This document shows, piece after piece, positions 1-9,286 of a DNA stretch of 64,000 bases. Source of the DNA: SKHV01 sp963678565. Lineage in GTDB: Bacteria; Bacteroidota; Bacteroidia; Bacteroidales; Prolixibacteraceae. Numbering within the stretch: the stretch's first letter is position 1; the number at the start of each line of letters is the position of its first letter. The stretch spans positions 434,001-498,000 of the forward strand of contig OY782875.1 of NCBI GenBank assembly GCA_963678565.1. Direction: 5' to 3'. A program made the translations under genes and the position numbers. The notes under the pieces are model-generated. The model did not search any database. It had not been told where the DNA came from and was given only the letters and a program-made list of their open reading frames with translations.

Positions 1-1
1 T

Positions 2-925
2 CTTTTATACATAGAATCGTTGCCCGAATTTGCCGGACATGGTTTTTACTGGAACAACGGTGGAGGCATGTCGAACAAAGGGTTCGAAGTAAGTGCAAAT
101 GCTAAAGTTTTGGCAGCAAAAAATCTCTCATGGCAGCTTGGTTTAAGTGTAGGTAAATACAAGAATAAAATTGTTGAATTGCCACAAGGTGATCAAATTT
201 TAAATGTGTTTGATGGCCAAGTGTTGAGCAAAGAAGATAATCCTGCAGGAGTATTCTACGGATATAAATCATTGGGGGTATTTAAAACTACTGCCGAGGC
301 CATCGATGCTGGTTTGTCTAGCATCTACAACCAAAAAGAAATACCCACATTTCAAGCTGGCGATGTACATTTCGAAGAAGTACTAGTGGATGGTATTATC
401 GATAAAAACGATATGCAAATTATTGGTGATCCGAATCCCGATTTCTATGGTTCTTTTACAAATCGATTTGCTTATAGGAATTTATCCTTAGACGCCTTTT
501 TTACTTTCTCGTATGGAAACGATATTTACAACTATATGCGCGCTCGCTTAGAGGCAGGCGATGGCTTATACAACCAATCAACTGCGATGTTAGGGCGTTG
601 GAGTTACGAAGGGCAAGAAACCAATCAGCCTCGGGTAAATTATCTCGACCCTGTTGGTAACGCACGTTTTTCTGATCGCTGGATTGAAGATGGATCCTAT
701 TTGAAATTAAAGCGATTAAGCTTGAGCTATAAATTTGATTTAAATAGAAAAAGCATCAAAGGGTTAGATATCAGTTTGTCGGCGCATAATTTATTTACAA
801 TTACAAAATATCTTGGAGCCGATCCTGAGGTGTCGGCAGGAAACGGTGTATTGTATCAAGGGATTGATGCTGGATTAGTTCCACCATCGAAAACATATAT
901 GATCGGAATTAAATTGAATTTATAA
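2..925 (+). CDS. SusC/RagA-type TonB-linked outer membrane protein, C-terminal part (5' truncated by window)
   Basis: About 307 residues of the C-terminal beta-barrel of a SusC/RagA receptor are visible. The frame is open back to position 2, so the gene starts outside the window; the in-frame TTG at 20 is not the real start. Seen: alternating aromatic beta-strand pattern, a segment reading GDPNPDFYGSFTNRF and a C-terminal strand ending in KTYMIGIKLNL, all typical of the end of SusC proteins. Family knowledge: SusC imports oligosaccharides across the outer membrane with TonB energy and is capped by SusD. The next gene is a SusD homologue 146 bases downstream, which supports the call. The substrate cannot be read from this fragment alone. 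Confidence 0.93.
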   Translation, partial: LLYIESLPEFAGHGFYWNNGGGMSNKGFEVSANAKVLAAKNLSWQLGLSVGKYKNKIVELPQGDQILNVFDGQVLSKEDNPAGVFYGYKSLGVFKTTAEAIDAGLSSIYNQKEIPTFQAGDVHFEEVLVDGIIDKNDMQIIGDPNPDFYGSFTNRFAYRNLSLDAFFTFSYGNDIYNYMRARLEAGDGLYNQSTAMLGRWSYEGQETNQPRVNYLDPVGNARFSDRWIEDGSYLKLKRLSLSYKFDLNRKSIKGLDISLSAHNLFTITKYLGADPEVSAGNGVLYQGIDAGLVPPSKTYMIGIKLNL

Positions 926-1071
926 TTTATTAGAATAATTGGTTTATAATGAAACGAGCATGAATTTTTAGTCATTCGTAAATCAATACACGACGAATGA
1001 TATTAAATTATGTGAGTTACTGAATGTGCAGAAATTTTTTGAACAATCAGTAATCAAAAGATTTTAAACAG

Positions 1072-2712
1072 ATGAAAAGCTTAAAGAAATATACAATTGT
1101 TTTATCGGTTTTTGCAATTACACTAATGAGTTGCGATAACCTGTTGGATAATGGATCAGAAAGATTTCTGACCCTCGAACAAAACCAAATAAATTCGGTA
1201 AATGATACCATCTATAGTATGGTGGGTATTTTATCGAAACTACAACCAATCGCAACGCAATATGTGTTGCTGGGTGAATTGCGTGGCGATTTAATGAAAA
1301 CAAGAGAAAATGCTCGTCTTGATTTGCAACAAATTAGCAATTTCGAAGTCGATGAAGCGAATTCTATCGTCAATCAACGCGATTATTACGAAGTGATCAA
1401 ACATTGTAATTATTTGATTCATAACATCGATACTTCGATCGTGTTGAATACAAAAAAAGTAATGTATAAGGAATATGCAGCAGCAAAGGCTATTCGTGCT
1501 TGGACATATATGCAACTGGCTCTTAATTTCGAAACGGTTACTTACATTGAGCAACCATTTTTATCGATCAACGATACCGAAAAGGATTACCCTGTATATA
1601 CTTTCTCTGAATTGGCTCCCGTTTTAATTGAAGAATTAGAGCCAATTAAAGACATTGATAAACCTGGACCAATTTCACTCGGCTCGGGAGTTAGCACCTA
1701 CAGGTCATTTTTTCCGGTTAACTTTATTCTTGGTGATTTGTATTTATGGTTGGGCGATTACGAAAATGCAGCACAATCGTATTATAATTTAATATACGAC
1801 AATGGTTATTATGTAAGTAATAGGTACAAGTCAGAATGGTTGCATGACAACGAAGGCATGTGGTACCAATTACATAGATGGCCTTTAATGTTCGATCTAA
1901 ATCAATATCAAGATCGATATGAAATAATTACACAAATTGCATCCTCAGTGGAATTTGGTGATGGCGTAATATTAGATTCAATCTCTTTATATAAATTCGA
2001 AATAACACCATCGCAAGAAGCAATTGAAAATTGGGAAAGTGCTACTTATTACCATGATCACAATGTTATTCGCGAGGGTGGTGATTTACGTGGTGAAAAT
2101 TCTTCATTCGCCCCTGTTGAAGTGATTAAAGATAATGGAACATTTGAGTCAAACCTTATCCTTAAATACATACTTTTATCCGATGACCAAAGTAAGGTTT
2201 ATCCGGTTTACCGAATTTCAATGTTATATTCACGATATGCCGAAGCGGTTAACCGATTGGGTAAACCAAATTTAGCTTTTGCGGTGCTAAAGAATGGCTT
2301 GAGTAAATTGAGTATCTTAAATGATTCGATTGTACCTCCTAAGGAGCGATACGTTGATCTCGAAGCTGGTACAACTCTATTGCCTTATCTTCAATTCACC
2401 GAAGATATATTTAGTATTAATATTGGTATCCGTGAACATGGCGCAGGTAATATTGATCAAATTGAGAGTTTCAGAATCCCATCATTGGCTACGCTTGAAG
2501 ACTCGATTGAATATGTCGAAGATTTGATCATGGAAGAAAATGCATTGGAATTTGCTTTTGAAGGAAACAGATTCCACGATTTAATGCGAATTGCACTTCG
2601 CAGAGGCGACGAATCTTATTTAGCAAATAAAGTTGCAGCTCGTTTTAACGATGCTAAGAAAACTGAAATTGCTACTTTTCTATCCAATTCCGATAACTGG
2701 TATTTAAAATAA
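1072..2712 (+). CDS. SusD/RagB-family nutrient-binding outer membrane lipoprotein
   Basis: A 546-residue lipoprotein. The signal peptide ends in the lipobox LMSC with the acylated Cys at about residue 21. The N-terminal part contains the helical TPR-like arrangement of SusD (YYEVIKHCNYLIHNID, AKAIRAWTYMQLAL). The C-terminal region has the family signature EEnALEFAFEGNRFHDLMRIALRR around residues 486-510. SusD proteins sit on the cell surface as lids of SusC transporters and bind glycans. It follows the SusC fragment in the same direction, so the two form a pair. A hairpin-T terminator lies just after the stop. Sugar specificity is not visible; the downstream GH128 gene suggests beta-glucan. 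Confidence 0.93.
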   Translation: MKSLKKYTIVLSVFAITLMSCDNLLDNGSERFLTLEQNQINSVNDTIYSMVGILSKLQPIATQYVLLGELRGDLMKTRENARLDLQQISNFEVDEANSIVNQRDYYEVIKHCNYLIHNIDTSIVLNTKKVMYKEYAAAKAIRAWTYMQLALNFETVTYIEQPFLSINDTEKDYPVYTFSELAPVLIEELEPIKDIDKPGPISLGSGVSTYRSFFPVNFILGDLYLWLGDYENAAQSYYNLIYDNGYYVSNRYKSEWLHDNEGMWYQLHRWPLMFDLNQYQDRYEIITQIASSVEFGDGVILDSISLYKFEITPSQEAIENWESATYYHDHNVIREGGDLRGENSSFAPVEVIKDNGTFESNLILKYILLSDDQSKVYPVYRISMLYSRYAEAVNRLGKPNLAFAVLKNGLSKLSILNDSIVPPKERYVDLEAGTTLLPYLQFTEDIFSINIGIREHGAGNIDQIESFRIPSLATLEDSIEYVEDLIMEENALEFAFEGNRFHDLMRIALRRGDESYLANKVAARFNDAKKTEIATFLSNSDNWYLK

Positions 2713-2730
2713 TATACTAAAACCAATATC

Positions 2731-2779
2731 AAAGCTACAAGTTCTATCATATTTTCGTGATAAAGCTTGTAGTTTTTTT
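2731..2779 (+). terminator. Rho-independent terminator after susD
   Basis: An interrupted hairpin: CTACAAG (2735-2741) pairs with CTTGTAG (2766-2772), and inside it TATCA pairs with TGATA. A run of seven T follows. It lies about 20 bases after the SusD stop and would end the susCD transcript, so the next gene may have its own promoter. Confidence 0.7.
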
Positions 2780-2925
2780 AGGTATCCGAGTCAATAGGAT
2801 TTGATTTAAAAATAAACCATACATTGTCGAAAATTTAGCAGATATGTAGGAGTCGTTTGTGGATATTTATAATGATACAAAAGATCAGAATGTGAAATTT
2901 TGAATGTAAATTATAACTAATCACA

Positions 2926-5900
2926 ATGCTTATGAAGAAAAGTATACTTATTGTAAGTATGTGGATGTTGATTGTTGGTTTTTTGCAAATCAATTTAAAT
3001 CAGGTTCACGCACAATCCGGACACGCACTAGAACTGTCTGGCGAAGTAGGAAACAGTAATGTTTCAATCTCGGGACTTCCTTTAACAACCCTTCCATATA
3101 CAATGGAAATGTGGTTTAAACCTGAAGGTGATCAACCTGATTATGCAGGTTTATTGGTAAATCCAACCAACAATAACGGTATTGTTTATGTGGGTTGGCA
3201 AGGTGATGAAATGTTGCGATTAAATGCAACAACCGATAATGGTGATGGATATGCAGGACCAACCTTAACTCATGCAGTTGCAACGGGTGAGTGGCACCAT
3301 GTGGTGGCGATTGTTACCGATACTTCACGTACACTAATTTTGGATGGCACTTCTTATACCGAGAAAGCAGATTTTACAGCTGAAGATTTCTCTGTTTCTG
3401 AAACCTTTATTGGATATTATGGGGTAGATACTCGTGTTTTCAAAGGTTTGGTTGATGAGGTTCGAGTCTGGGATGTAGCCCGAACCGAACAAGAAATCAA
3501 CGATAGCAAATCGATTGAGTTAACTGGTTCTGAAGCTGGCTTGGTTGCTTACTACAATTTCAACGATGAAACAGCAAATGATTTAACATCAAACGCAGCT
3601 AATGGAGTTGTAACTGGTGGTTCATTCTTCGATTTGGATGCTGCTGTTTTAAGCTTAAGTACCGATGAAGCAATGGTTGAAACTGCAGGTTATGGATATC
3701 CTGTTACTTTAACAACTGAAAATATTTCGACGTTATCTGCTGTCGCAAGTGCTGGATTTACAGTTACTCCTAGTGAATTCACTCAAGAAGAACTAGAAGC
3801 TGGTGACGTTAGTATCCGAATTTTTGCTGAAGATGCAGCTGGAACAACCGGAACTGTAATTCTCTCAAATGCAGGTGGAAATTTAGATACAATTCAACTA
3901 ACAACTGTTGAATATGCCGATCGTTATTTAATCAAACAATTAGAATCAGGTTTGTTCCTAGGAACAAATACCGACAATGCAGCTCAGCCTGCATTGGCCG
4001 ATTCAACCGCTTTCGCTTCGCAAACCTTTTTCATGCAATCAGTAAACGAAGGTGTGAATGATAGCTTATATTATTTAATTCAAGATAGTACTTATACTTA
4101 TTTAAGTAAAAAGACTTCAAGTGGTTGGAGTACTGTTTATGGTGCTTTAGAAGACGGAATTTGGAAAGTAGTTTTAGGAGACGATGGCCACTATACCATT
4201 TATAATACCGTTAAAGGTTATCTTGCAACCGATGGTACAACAGTTAATTCTTCGTTCTATGCCGATAAAGGCTTAAGCCCAAAAGCACAATTTACTTTCT
4301 ATAGAGTTCCATCAAGTGATGCTTCGTTGGCTAGCTTAACAGTAAACGCAGGAATGTTGGATCCAATGTTTGATGACGAAACAATGGGCTATTCAGTTAT
4401 GGTTCCTTATGGCGAATTAATGGTTACAATCGATGCTGTTGCAAGTAGTAAATATGCCACTGTTGCAGGTGCAGGTGCAATTGACCTTACAGAAACCTCT
4501 AGCGTTGATGTTGTAGTTACTGCCGAAACAGGCGAGATGCATACTTACACCGTTAATTTCACAATTGCCGCTGAAAAATTTGTACCCGAAACCGAAGTAG
4601 ACTACTATTTTGTTCAAAATGTTAGTGGTTTAGTTTTAGCTGAAAGTGCAGAAGATGCTCGTGCGCGTTTGCAAGAGCCCGCTCTAAGCAGTGCAGAACA
4701 GGTTATGCAATTTATGACAACCGATGTTGAAGGTGAATACCTGATAAAAAATACCACAAGTGGATATTTGTGTTACTACGATTCGTGGAAAATGGGTTTT
4801 GTTAGCGATACTACAGGAATTGCTTCAACATGTACTTTCATCGTTGTAACTGAAGAACTCACAGGAAATGTTTATTTGCAAGCAGTTGATAAAAGCGAAA
4901 CTCAATATGTTTCAACCGATAATTCAAATGTAGGAAGCGGAGTGTTCCCAGATAAAGGAATGAGCGAACGTGCTCAATGGGATATTACAAAAGCCGACGA
5001 CATGGTATTTACTCCGGTGGTTACAATTTCTGAATCAGTTCGTGTCGATGTTGAAAAAGGGTTGAAATCTTATCCTCTTACAATCGCTGCAGTGAATGTG
5101 GTTGATAACATGATGGTAGAATTACCTGAAGGCTTTACTGCCGATGTAACCGAAATTTTACCATCAAGCTTTGCCGATGGTGCCGAAGTAACAATTTTAA
5201 TCGATGCGCCAGAAGCCAATATTGGCGATGCTGGAAACATTGAGTTTACTTTAAACCAAGATGATGCCTCAACTACCGTTGCATCAGTTGCCGTGAATGT
5301 AGTAGCACCTTATACACGCTATTTTATCAAACAAAATTCTACAGGTCTTGTAATGGGTAGTAGTAACGATGAATTCGTTCCATCACTTTCTGAAATGGAA
5401 GACGACAACGATTCATTGTTGTTCATTTTAAAGCCAATTAACTTAGGGGTAGACGATAGCTTATTCTACATCGTACAAGATGTAGATTACCGTTACTTCA
5501 GCTGGAGTAATGTAAATAATTGGGATACAAAGCTAGGTGCTTTAGAGCGCGGCGAATGGAAAATTGTTGCCGATACCGGATACGTTTCAATTATGAATGT
5601 TGAAAGCAGTAAATATGTTGCAACCGATGGTACTACTGTTGGAAGCAGATATTATGCCGACAAATCGTTAGAAGGTAACGCAAATGCAATCTTCGAATTA
5701 GTCGAAGTACTTTCTGATGATGCAAGTTTAAGTTCATTAACGTTAAGCGCAGGCGATCTTTCTCCTGAATTTGCGACTGATGTGTATGCCTATGAAGTGA
5801 CGTTGCCAGCAGGTTCAAGCACTTTAGACATTACAGCCATTGCTAGCGATGATGCAGCAATGGTCGAAGGTGCTGGAACAATTGATCTTGTCGCAGATAT

Positions 5901-6210
5901 TACTGTTGTTGAAGTGATGGTTACAGCGGCATCAGGAGATCAAATGACTTATACCATTACTGTTGCAGTTAAAGGAACTTCTGTTGATCGTTATGCGAAT
6001 AATGAATTCAAAGTATATCCTACCGTATCTGATAGTTATTTCACAATGAAAGCAGCTAAAGGATCAACAGTAACTGTATACAACGTAACAGGTAAGTTGG
6101 TTAAACAAATTCAAGTTCAAAGCGAGCTTACGAAATTTGAGTTGCCAAAAGTTGGTCTGTATATTGTAAAATCGAAAGATAAAGTAGTTAGAATTACAAG
6201 AATAAATTAA
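2926..6210 (+). CDS. Secreted LamG / cadherin-like beta-sandwich protein with T9SS sorting domain
   Basis: A 1094-residue secreted protein; a second possible start is M3 (2932). Domains seen: signal peptide to about residue 30; LamG/concanavalin-like domain about 30-240 with the typical EVRVWDVARTEQEI motif; three related beta-trefoil-like segments starting near residues 333, 558 and 797 (each beginning like RYxIKQxxSGL); two cadherin-like beta-sandwich domains about 463-548 and 931-1018 (SDASLxSLTxxAGxLxPxF); and a type IX secretion sorting domain from about 1022 (FKVYPT to the end). No catalytic residues are recognised, so a carbohydrate-binding surface protein is likelier than an enzyme. 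Its position between susD and a GH128 hydrolase suggests it binds the same polysaccharide. A terminator follows the stop. Confidence 0.85.
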   Translation: MLMKKSILIVSMWMLIVGFLQINLNQVHAQSGHALELSGEVGNSNVSISGLPLTTLPYTMEMWFKPEGDQPDYAGLLVNPTNNNGIVYVGWQGDEMLRLNATTDNGDGYAGPTLTHAVATGEWHHVVAIVTDTSRTLILDGTSYTEKADFTAEDFSVSETFIGYYGVDTRVFKGLVDEVRVWDVARTEQEINDSKSIELTGSEAGLVAYYNFNDETANDLTSNAANGVVTGGSFFDLDAAVLSLSTDEAMVETAGYGYPVTLTTENISTLSAVASAGFTVTPSEFTQEELEAGDVSIRIFAEDAAGTTGTVILSNAGGNLDTIQLTTVEYADRYLIKQLESGLFLGTNTDNAAQPALADSTAFASQTFFMQSVNEGVNDSLYYLIQDSTYTYLSKKTSSGWSTVYGALEDGIWKVVLGDDGHYTIYNTVKGYLATDGTTVNSSFYADKGLSPKAQFTFYRVPSSDASLASLTVNAGMLDPMFDDETMGYSVMVPYGELMVTIDAVASSKYATVAGAGAIDLTETSSVDVVVTAETGEMHTYTVNFTIAAEKFVPETEVDYYFVQNVSGLVLAESAEDARARLQEPALSSAEQVMQFMTTDVEGEYLIKNTTSGYLCYYDSWKMGFVSDTTGIASTCTFIVVTEELTGNVYLQAVDKSETQYVSTDNSNVGSGVFPDKGMSERAQWDITKADDMVFTPVVTISESVRVDVEKGLKSYPLTIAAVNVVDNMMVELPEGFTADVTEILPSSFADGAEVTILIDAPEANIGDAGNIEFTLNQDDASTTVASVAVNVVAPYTRYFIKQNSTGLVMGSSNDEFVPSLSEMEDDNDSLLFILKPINLGVDDSLFYIVQDVDYRYFSWSNVNNWDTKLGALERGEWKIVADTGYVSIMNVESSKYVATDGTTVGSRYYADKSLEGNANAIFELVEVLSDDASLSSLTLSAGDLSPEFATDVYAYEVTLPAGSSTLDITAIASDDAAMVEGAGTIDLVADITVVEVMVTAASGDQMTYTITVAVKGTSVDRYANNEFKVYPTVSDSYFTMKAAKGSTVTVYNVTGKLVKQIQVQSELTKFELPKVGLYIVKSKDKVVRITRIN

Positions 6211-6232
6211 GATTACACAAGTTAGAAAAATG

Positions 6233-6264
6233 AAGAGGGTTGATTTTATCAATCCTCTTTTTTT
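6233..6264 (+). terminator. Rho-independent terminator after the LamG protein gene
   Basis: A 12-bp stem (6233-6244 with 6248-6259, one G-U pair) with a 3-base loop, followed by a run of T. It lies about 22 bases after the stop codon. Confidence 0.85.
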
Positions 6265-6480
6265 GTTATCTACTTAGCTTAAGTCTTTTAGCCAAAACAT
6301 CTTGTAATTACCCAAATTCACATATCTTAAAAACTAAAATCCGATTGCTTTAAACTTGCTTATTCATTGTTTGTTAGATTGAACCAGAACTTATTATTAT
6401 CTATAAATACATTAGAAGCAAGCATTTTTTTATTTTTCGTATATTAAATCAATATATTGTCATTAAAATTGTGAGCTATA
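6265..6480. other. Intergenic stretch without a recognised feature
   Basis: The gap between the LamG gene and the GH128 gene is about 330 bases. It holds the terminator at its left end and a candidate promoter near its right end. In between it is AT-rich; I see no open frame, RNA gene or strong repeat. Confidence 0.5.
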
Positions 6481-6483
6481 CAA

Positions 6484-6491
6484 TATTTTTG
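6484..6491 (+). promoter_or_regulatory. Candidate Bacteroidota -7 promoter element before the GH128 gene
   Basis: TATTTTTG matches the Bacteroidota -7 consensus TAnnTTTG exactly. A TTG lies 24 bases upstream (6457-6459), a slightly long spacing for the -33 element. The element ends 46 bases before the ATG at 6538. A local promoter fits with the terminator after the preceding gene. If used, it argues against the upstream GTG at 6499 as the start, since that would be close to the transcription start. Confidence 0.5.
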
Positions 6492-6537
6492 GGATATTGT
6501 GATTTTAATTGGGGTAACAAATTTTAAAAAATTAATT

Positions 6538-9216
6538 ATGAATGTTTTTCTAAGGAAATTTTTAGTTTCTAGTTTAATCTTGCTATCATTTATTGCAGTT
6601 GATGCTGCTAATAGAACTGTAAGTACATTAAGTAACGAAGATATTACCTTAACTGAATCAGGAGAATTTCACATTACCAGTAGCACTACGCCTTTTTTGA
6701 ATAGTTCAATAAATATAACACACGAAGATGCATGGGTTTTCTTCGATAATATTAAACCATCAAAAGTAATTAGAGATCATATTAGCAATATTAAAATTAA
6801 TGGGGCAGCATTGATTAATGGTTCAAATGCGCGCGTTGCAATTTATGCACACGGAACTGTAGTGATGGCTCATGGGGTTGATTATAAGCCTTTAACCGTT
6901 TATACGTCCGAACAACTTGAAGGCGAATCAATGCAACTCGAAATTCAAACTTACCACAACGACTTAAAAAGCTTCGATAAAAACATTGAATCTTTCGTTT
7001 TGAAAAGAGGATACATGGCCACTTTTGCAAGCAATAGAGATGGATCTGGCTATAGTCGTGTATTTATTGCCGACGAAACTGATTTAGTGTTCAACACGAT
7101 GCCGAGCATTTTAGATAATGCTGTTTCATTTATTCGTGTATTTAAACATCAATGGGTTTCGAAGAAAGGGAAAGCCGGTTGGGATCCAAATATTTTAGAT
7201 GGTACCACTTATTACGATTGGAATATTGATGGTAATAGCTCTAATGATGTCGAATACGCAGCGATTCGTCAAAATGGAGGCTGGCCTTCGTGGGACGCTA
7301 TTAATAATAAACAAGATATTACCCATTTGTTAGGATTTAATGAACCAGATCGTCCCGATCAGTCGGATATGACCATGGCAACTATGATCGCTCAATGGCC
7401 TGCATTTATGAAATCAGGGCTAAGAGTTGGTTCTCCTGCTTGGTCTTCTGAGTATAATTCTGTTCGAGATGGTGGAAATTTATTTGATTTTATTGATCAA
7501 TGTGATGATTTGAACTATCGCGTCGATTTTGTTGCGTTGCACTGTTATTGGGTTAAATCGCCACAACAATGGTACAACGATTTAAAATATGTACATGATC
7601 GCACAGGTCGCCCATTATGGATAACCGAGTGGAATAATGGAGCCAATTGGACTACCGAAAATTGGCCTGCAGGAAACCGAGCATACAACGATGCAAATGC
7701 CCTGAAACAACTGAATGACATTAAAGGAATTCTGGAAGTATTAGATACGGCCAGTTTTATTGAGCGTTACTTTATTTTCGATTGGGTAGAAGACTGTAGA
7801 GCAATGGAACTGAATGGTGGTTTAACCAAAGCTGGAGAATACTACGCGGCAAATAAATCTGATATTGCATATAATTCTAGAAATGAAGTAATCCCAAGTT
7901 GGAAATTCAAAGAGATTAACCTCGAATATACCTATTCGTATGTAAATAATAGCATCACGTTGAGTTGGGAAGACTCCAATGGAGGCTTGTCAAAAGCCTA
8001 TGTGATTGAACAAAAAATAGGAGATGGGGAATTTGAGGAGTTAGCAACTTTGGATCTATCTAGCAGAGGATTTAGTAAATATATGTTAACACCATCAACT
8101 TCAATTGCTGGGCAAGTTCAATATCGTGTAAAGGCTCAATTAGAAAATGGATCGTTTAAAGAAACAAATACCGTATCATTCTACCTTACTTCCAAAGAAA
8201 ACTTCATGGAGGTTGCCAGTTTAAACTATAGTGACGACAATTATAATGTTTGTTTGTTTTCTGGTGAGTTTGAAAGTTCTCCTGTTGCAATTATGGGGGC
8301 AACTTCTAACAATAACTCTTCGGTAAATGGTGTGCCTCGTATTTATCCATTATTGCCTTATTACTTCGAATTTAGTGTCCAGTCGTTTGATTATGTTAAT
8401 GACAACAACTTTTTAAAAGAAGAAGAGATTGGCTTAATTGCGTTGCCAGAAGGTGTATATTCCGATGGAGCTATGGAGTTTCAAGCAAAAAAAATTAGAG
8501 GCGTTAAAAATTATTGGGTGGATGTTATTTTCGAAGAACCCTTTAGTTCAGTTCCTGTGGTAATGGCAACGCAGTATAGTAAGAAAAATGCCAATTCGGT
8601 ATCGATTGCTATACGAAACGTTAGTACAACAGGGTTTCAAATGAAGCTTAAAGCAGAAGTCGGAGGATCGGTTTCGAGCAGCGAGAATGTAAGTTATTTT
8701 GCAGCAACACAAGGAACTGGAATGATCGATAACAAACGGGTTAAGGTTGGAAAAATACCTGCTGCAGTAGGTGGAATAGCGCGATACGACGAAACCTATA
8801 CGAAACCAATTATTTTTGCAGGCTTACAGACCAGCAACGATGAATTAGCTTCGGTTGTGCGAGTTAGTGCTAAGCCCGACAGAGCTTATTATCTTTTGTA
8901 TAAAAAAGAAGCAACAGCAGGTAGCACAACAATTGCCGAAGATGAATTGGGATATATGATTTTTGATATTGCAAGCGGTCAAACTGCTGCAGAGCTTGTG
9001 CGTAAAGCTCAATTCGAATTCTTTCCAAATCCGGCTAAGAATCACTTGAATTTCAATTTTGAAGAAAATACCAAAGTTGAAATCGTATCAATGACAGGTC
9101 AAAAATTGCTTGTTGGAGAGGTGAAAAACGAATTTGATATTAGTGAATTATCGGCAGGGAATTACCTTGTAAAGGTGGCCGGAAAAGGAGTTCGAAAATT
9201 AGTAGTAATGCCATAA
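6538..9216 (+). CDS. GH128-type (Asl1-like) secreted glycoside hydrolase with T9SS sorting domain, probable beta-1,3-glucanase
   Basis: 892 residues from the ATG at 6538, chosen because a clean signal peptide (MNVFLRKFLVSSLILLSF) begins there; a GTG 39 bases upstream is also in frame. The catalytic domain, about residues 165-445, resembles Asl1/GH128 TIM barrels. LGFNEPD carries the likely acid/base Glu269 and WITEWNN the likely nucleophile Glu364; VDFVALHCYW is another family motif. Known GH128 enzymes cleave beta-1,3-glucans such as laminarin. Then come a fibronectin-like segment (about 460-555), an unassigned beta-rich region (about 560-800), and a T9SS sorting domain (FFPNPAKNHL to the end). 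It is the only evident hydrolase in this partial polysaccharide utilisation locus. Confidence 0.82.
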   Translation: MNVFLRKFLVSSLILLSFIAVDAANRTVSTLSNEDITLTESGEFHITSSTTPFLNSSINITHEDAWVFFDNIKPSKVIRDHISNIKINGAALINGSNARVAIYAHGTVVMAHGVDYKPLTVYTSEQLEGESMQLEIQTYHNDLKSFDKNIESFVLKRGYMATFASNRDGSGYSRVFIADETDLVFNTMPSILDNAVSFIRVFKHQWVSKKGKAGWDPNILDGTTYYDWNIDGNSSNDVEYAAIRQNGGWPSWDAINNKQDITHLLGFNEPDRPDQSDMTMATMIAQWPAFMKSGLRVGSPAWSSEYNSVRDGGNLFDFIDQCDDLNYRVDFVALHCYWVKSPQQWYNDLKYVHDRTGRPLWITEWNNGANWTTENWPAGNRAYNDANALKQLNDIKGILEVLDTASFIERYFIFDWVEDCRAMELNGGLTKAGEYYAANKSDIAYNSRNEVIPSWKFKEINLEYTYSYVNNSITLSWEDSNGGLSKAYVIEQKIGDGEFEELATLDLSSRGFSKYMLTPSTSIAGQVQYRVKAQLENGSFKETNTVSFYLTSKENFMEVASLNYSDDNYNVCLFSGEFESSPVAIMGATSNNNSSVNGVPRIYPLLPYYFEFSVQSFDYVNDNNFLKEEEIGLIALPEGVYSDGAMEFQAKKIRGVKNYWVDVIFEEPFSSVPVVMATQYSKKNANSVSIAIRNVSTTGFQMKLKAEVGGSVSSSENVSYFAATQGTGMIDNKRVKVGKIPAAVGGIARYDETYTKPIIFAGLQTSNDELASVVRVSAKPDRAYYLLYKKEATAGSTTIAEDELGYMIFDIASGQTAAELVRKAQFEFFPNPAKNHLNFNFEENTKVEIVSMTGQKLLVGEVKNEFDISELSAGNYLVKVAGKGVRKLVVMP

Positions 9217-9229
9217 AAGGTAATCTATA

Positions 9230-9276
9230 AAAGATAAAAAGCCCGATAGTATTTAACTATCGGGCTTTTTATCTTT
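9230..9276. terminator. Strong bidirectional terminator between convergent genes
   Basis: A perfect 21-bp inverted repeat (9230-9250 and 9256-9276) with a 5-base loop. The core is AAAGCCCGATAGT, flanked by A and T runs on both sides, so it can work on both strands. It sits between the stops of the GH128 gene (plus) and the S41 protease gene (minus). Confidence 0.93.
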
Positions 9277-9286
9277 AAAATAATCC

